DNA of 64,000 nt from CAYLLE01 sp964384485 (lineage in GTDB: Bacteria; Spirochaetota; Spirochaetia; CAYLLE01): positions 1 through 64,000 of the forward strand of contig CAYLLE010000003.1 in NCBI GenBank assembly GCA_964384485.1, given 5' to 3'. Below the pieces are notes generated by a model, which searched no databases, was not told the DNA's origin, and saw only the letters and a program-made list of their open reading frames with translations. Positions 61,061 to 64,000 of the stretch are shown piece by piece. A program made the position numbers and the translations under genes. Each line of letters begins with the position of its first letter. Position 1 is the stretch's first letter.

Positions 61061-61726
61061 TTAAGTGGTTTTCTGCTCCAGCCCCGTCAGGATAAACCGG
61101 ATAAACTGCCGGGTTTCGTTTTTCAGATCTTCCGGCGGAACAGGCAATGAGTATAATTCCCGGTCCAGTACATCCCGGTATGAAAAGTTATACTTATCAC
61201 CAAGGTAATCTTCGAATTCTATGGATAGATGGATAATGAGCAGAGCCGCTGTTTCAATATCCAATCCGTCTCTTAATTTTCCCCTTTCCTGGGCCCGGGC
61301 AAGAACCTGGCGCATCATATCATTTGCCTGCCCCAGGAGTCCGGCTGATATATCCGAAAGCACGGGATCGGAACGTTCCCTGGCGTTCCTGTAGAGAATA
61401 CCGCTGGTGCGGGGATGACTCAGGTTGTATTCCATACTGCTGTAAAAGAGGACTTCAAGCACATCATACAGGGAGTCTTCCTCCGGTTTCAGGAGGGGGG
61501 CAAGATAAGCCAATTTTTCCCGCGCCGCGTATTCCACGAGATAGGAATAAAGATCCTTTTTGTCCCGGAAGTACTGATATAGACTCCCCTTCGGGATCTC
61601 CGCGTCCTGAACAATCTTGTCGAGAACCACCGAGGGATAACTGTATTTGGCAAACTCTATCAGCGCCGCGGATATTATCCTTTCTTTCTTATCTTCAGGT
61701 AAATGGAAAAATGTTTCTGTGGGCAT
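61061..61726 (-). CDS. TetR/AcrR-family transcriptional regulator
   Basis: A 221-residue repressor. The N-terminal HTH is DKIVQDAEIPKGSLYQYFRDKKDLYSYL; the ligand-binding helices fill the rest. I set the start at 61726 (MPTETFFHLPEDKK) because it aligns with the start of the neighbouring paralogue (MPKETFINLDEGKK); the open frame continues 12 codons upstream. A TGAC-N6-GTCA site lies 22 bp before this start, so it is probably controlled by the same operator system. It is divergent from the second tetR. Confidence 0.9.
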   Translation of the reverse strand: MPTETFFHLPEDKKERIISAALIEFAKYSYPSVVLDKIVQDAEIPKGSLYQYFRDKKDLYSYLVEYAAREKLAYLAPLLKPEEDSLYDVLEVLFYSSMEYNLSHPRTSGILYRNARERSDPVLSDISAGLLGQANDMMRQVLARAQERGKLRDGLDIETAALLIIHLSIEFEDYLGDKYNFSYRDVLDRELYSLPVPPEDLKNETRQFIRFILTGLEQKTT

Positions 61727-61747
61727 ACCGGGAATATTACAAAAAAA

Positions 61748-61761
61748 TGACCGAAAAGTCA
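61748..61761. promoter_or_regulatory. Operator-like site TGACCGAAAAGTCA
   Basis: A 14-bp inverted repeat TGAC-N6-GTCA just upstream of the minus-strand tetR gene. It matches the three sites at 61810-61855 and is placed to repress that gene. Confidence 0.7.
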
Positions 61762-61779
61762 CTTTTTTTTTGAAAATTA

Positions 61780-61808
61780 TTGACAGCAGCGGCGGAATAC
61801 ATTAGATT
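61780..61808 (+). promoter_or_regulatory. Sigma-70-type promoter of tetR-ABC operon
   Basis: A perfect -35 TTGACA (61780-61785), 17-nt spacer and -10 TAGATT (61803-61808; 4 of 6). The first operator starts two bases later, so bound repressor would block initiation. Confidence 0.7.
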
Positions 61809-61809
61809 G

Positions 61810-61855
61810 TGACCATACAGTCATATGACCGATAAGTCATATGACTCAAAGGTCA
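61810..61855. promoter_or_regulatory. Three tandem TetR operators with 16-bp period
   Basis: TGACCATACAGTCA (61810-61823), TGACCGATAAGTCA (61826-61839) and TGACTCAAAGGTCA (61842-61855) are inverted repeats spaced by exactly 16 bp. They cover the predicted transcription start and leader of the plus-strand tetR gene. Dyads of this length are typical TetR-family operators. Confidence 0.75.
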
Positions 61856-61868
61856 TAGAGGAAGGATT

Positions 61869-62507
61869 ATGCCGAAAGAGACATTCATAAACTTAGATGA
61901 GGGCAAAAAGACACGAATCCGGGACGCCGCGGCGGCCGAGTTCGCGGCCCGGGGTTACAAGGGAGCTTCCGTGGGCAGGATTGCCCGGGAAGCTGGAGTC
62001 GCGAAGGGCAGTATGTATCAGTACTTCGAAAACAAGGAAGCCTTGTTCAATTATTTGATCGACTCCTCCATGGAGATGAAACTCGCCTTTTTCCGCTCCC
62101 GGGGAACGGAGATAACCGGAGATAATTTTTTCAAACGGCTCCGGAGTCTGATAATTCTCGGTCTTGAGTTCGCGAGACTTCATCCTGACCTGCAGCAGAT
62201 CGGAGAGAGCCTCCTGAAGAAAGATGTCCTCCCCGCCGCGGTTTCGGAGCGGATCGATGCAAAATTGAAAGTCAAGAGTGATGAGATTTATCGGACAATG
62301 ATCCTGTCCGGAATTGAGGAAGGAGATATCCGGAAAGATATCGACCCCGCCCTCGCCGCCTTCGCCGTAAATTCGGTGATGAAGGGCATGGGCGAGATGA
62401 TCATGGGTGAACGGTTATCTGATGAAGAGATCAAATCCCTAAGCGGTTCGGTAACGGATTTTATCCGCAGGGGGATAGAAAAGGAAAAGGAGAAAATTGA
62501 TGATTAA
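61869..62507 (+). CDS. TetR/AcrR-family transcriptional regulator of adjacent ABC exporter
   Basis: A 212-residue repressor with HTH VGRIAREAGVAKGSMYQYFENKEALFNYL. It is a paralogue of the divergent tetR next door. An AGGAAGG SD lies just upstream. Its stop overlaps the ABC ATPase start region, so the three genes form one operon, and the triple operator in front indicates autoregulation with induction of the exporter by a ligand. Confidence 0.93.
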   Translation: MPKETFINLDEGKKTRIRDAAAAEFAARGYKGASVGRIAREAGVAKGSMYQYFENKEALFNYLIDSSMEMKLAFFRSRGTEITGDNFFKRLRSLIILGLEFARLHPDLQQIGESLLKKDVLPAAVSERIDAKLKVKSDEIYRTMILSGIEEGDIRKDIDPALAAFAVNSVMKGMGEMIMGERLSDEEIKSLSGSVTDFIRRGIEKEKEKIDD

Positions 62508-63357
62508 TGTGAAAAATCTGTATCATGATTATGAAGGCAAGAAAAACTACGCGGTGGAAAATGTTTCGTTTACTATCGAGCAGGGGGAAATATTCGGTTT
62601 CCTCGGACCGAGCGGCGCGGGGAAAAGCACTGTCCAGGGGATAATGACCGGATTACTGCCGCTTCAGCAGGGGACAATTACCTACGGGGGAACATCAATC
62701 TCCCGGCAGTCCAAAAGTTTCTTTAACCGGATCGGAGTCAGCTTCGAGCATCCTAACCTGTACCTTAAGCTGACCGGTCTGGAAAATCTTAAATTTTACG
62801 CCGGGCTCTTTTCGGTTCCCACGGAAGATCCGGCAAAGCTGCTCAACATGGTAGGACTAAAAGCAGCGGCATACAAAAAAGCAAAATCATACTCAAAGGG
62901 AATGAAGCAGCGTCTCGTGTTCGCCCGGTCCGTGATAAACCGGCCGGATATTCTGTTTTTGGATGAGCCCCTGTCCGGACTCGATCCTACCACAGCCGCG
63001 GTTATCAAGGACATTATCCGGAAAAAGAAAGAGGAAGGATGCACCATATTCCTAACCACCCATAACATGTTCGTGGCGGAAGAACTTTGCGACCGGGTTG
63101 CCTTTATTAATGACGGTAAAATTGTGGCCATGGACGCCCCGAAGGAACTAAAGCTTGCCTACGGCGAACGGTCCGTTCGTGTGGAATACAAAAACAACGG
63201 GTCCGCGCCGGCGGAAGAAGTACTGTTCCTGGACCGGCGGGAAGACACGGAACGGTTTCAATATCTCTTAGCGCAGAAGGAAATACGGACGGTTCACTCC
63301 CAGGAAGCGACCCTGGAACAGATATTCATGAAACTGACCGGAAGGGGGCTCGAATAA
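62500..63357 (+). CDS. ABC-2 type transporter ATP-binding protein
   Basis: A 285-residue ATPase: Walker A GPSGAGKST, Q loop region SFEHPNLYLKLTG, signature YSKGMKQRL, Walker B ILFLDEPLSGLDP, and switch His in LTTHN. The C-terminal extension (about 220-285) is typical of drug, Na+ or lipid exporters such as CcmA/NatA-type ATPases. The ATG at 62500 has AAGGAG 7 nt upstream and overlaps the tetR stop by 8 bp; a TTG one codon earlier is less likely. It shares an A with the permease start (TAATG). Confidence 0.95.
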   Translation: MINVKNLYHDYEGKKNYAVENVSFTIEQGEIFGFLGPSGAGKSTVQGIMTGLLPLQQGTITYGGTSISRQSKSFFNRIGVSFEHPNLYLKLTGLENLKFYAGLFSVPTEDPAKLLNMVGLKAAAYKKAKSYSKGMKQRLVFARSVINRPDILFLDEPLSGLDPTTAAVIKDIIRKKKEEGCTIFLTTHNMFVAEELCDRVAFINDGKIVAMDAPKELKLAYGERSVRVEYKNNGSAPAEEVLFLDRREDTERFQYLLAQKEIRTVHSQEATLEQIFMKLTGRGLE

Positions 63358-64000
63358 TGAAGCGGTTTATAACGTTATTAAAACAGGATTTTACCGTTTC
63401 CTTTAGAAACGGACATATATGGGTGATTCTTCTCCTCCTGGCAGTGATGATTACACTGGTCTACGTTATTCCGGAAAATATCAACACGGGGCACCGGGAA
63501 CTCTTTCTCGACAGCACCGACTCCGGCTGGATATCGGAGAAACTCCAAGCCGCCGGAGTCGGCCGGGAAGCGATCTATCAGGATCGAGAAGGGATGATGG
63601 AAAAGCTGGAAGCGGAATCGGGAATGATAGGGGTAATCGCGGAGGGTTCCGCCGGCGATCCCCGTTTTACCTTTGTCTATTACGGTGATATTCCGGAACA
63701 GAATTTGAACCTGCTGAAAGGCAGCATTGAATATGTCCTGGGAGAATCTGATACTCCGAAGTTCACTGTTGAATACCTCCGCTCCAAGGCTGATCCTGTA
63801 CCCATGAATCTGTTCGGGATTCCGGTGTTTATTGTGTTTGAGGTAGTCCTCCTGGGTTTTCTTCTCGCGGCAGTACTGATTTTCCAGGAGAAACAGGAAG
63901 GATCTATCCGGGCTTACCGGGTGAGCCCGGGAGGAGCAGCGGGGTATCTCATATCGAAAACCCTTCTCTTTATGGTCTTGAGTATTTTCTACGGAGGCGT
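63357..64000 (+). CDS. ABC-2 type transporter permease, partial (runs off window)
   Basis: The frame starts at ATG 63357, overlapping the ATPase stop by one base, and is open to the window edge: 214 complete codons are visible. It begins MKRFITLLKQDFTVSFRNG, then a first membrane helix (IWVILLLLAVMITLVYVI) and an extracytoplasmic region of about 135 residues. Next come FGIPVFIVFEVVLLGFLLAAVLIF, a cytoplasmic loop (QEKQEGSIRAYRVSP) and another helix start. This is the usual ABC-2 permease plan with a large first loop. It pairs with the ATPase, under TetR control. Substrate unknown. Confidence 0.9.
   Translation, partial: MKRFITLLKQDFTVSFRNGHIWVILLLLAVMITLVYVIPENINTGHRELFLDSTDSGWISEKLQAAGVGREAIYQDREGMMEKLEAESGMIGVIAEGSAGDPRFTFVYYGDIPEQNLNLLKGSIEYVLGESDTPKFTVEYLRSKADPVPMNLFGIPVFIVFEVVLLGFLLAAVLIFQEKQEGSIRAYRVSPGGAAGYLISKTLLFMVLSIFYGG

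Overview
The window looks like a chromosomal segment of a free-living, probably anaerobic, saccharolytic spirochaete. I infer this from roughly 50% GC, dense chemosensory and lipoprotein gene content, a cysteine-free stand-alone rpsD, and gene types common in Spirochaetaceae such as the RarA/unknown-domain fusion. No rRNA, tRNA, CRISPR array, phage or transposase gene was found, so the assignment rests on gene content alone.

Layout. Positions 125-8494 (minus) hold a tight run: MCP, GH2 beta-galactosidase, arginine deiminase, WalJ-like MBL hydrolase and MATE exporter. Next come asnS, an FKBP isomerase, an isoaspartate methyltransferase with a signal peptide overlapping a membrane spermidine-synthase-like protein, a polyprenyl-phosphate sugar transferase and a CaCA cation exchanger (8883-16622). 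A decayed PAS-GGDEF-EAL gene (about 16690-17925) precedes a putative glycosidase. Positions 19928-26366 (minus) are a five-gene chemosensory operon: MCP, STAS, CheA-CheW, REC-REC-HD-GYP and REC. It lacks CheB and CheR and probably signals through c-di-GMP. Upstream lies an operon of MutS-like ATPase, REC-PAS-histidine kinase and NtrC-type sigma-54 activator (26632-32106). Then follow a GH1 glucosidase, a UroD-family protein, YihY, rpsD, a DEAD-box helicase, an EF-hand-like membrane protein, msrB, a coiled-coil protein, a SpoIIE/RsbW-type phosphatase with a STAS partner, a PQQ-propeller lipoprotein and the RarA fusion (32199-52045).

Positions 52026-60824 (minus) are a surface or secreted cassette: a small lipoprotein, a clostripain-like lipoprotein with Ser in place of the catalytic Cys, a very large RHS/YD-repeat protein, and a formylglycine-enzyme-like protein. 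The RHS protein has a papain/C39-like tip domain, but its reading frame is cut by one in-frame TAA. The right end holds two TetR genes, an operator array of TGAC-N6-GTCA sites, and an ABC-2 exporter that runs off the window.

The most unusual feature is a dispersed family of short palindromic elements with ends CAGCAA...TTGCTG. At least four copies, of 37, 43, 115 and 204 bp, are each flanked by a perfect 9-bp direct repeat. This looks like a MITE-type mobile element with nested deletion forms, and all copies sit between genes.
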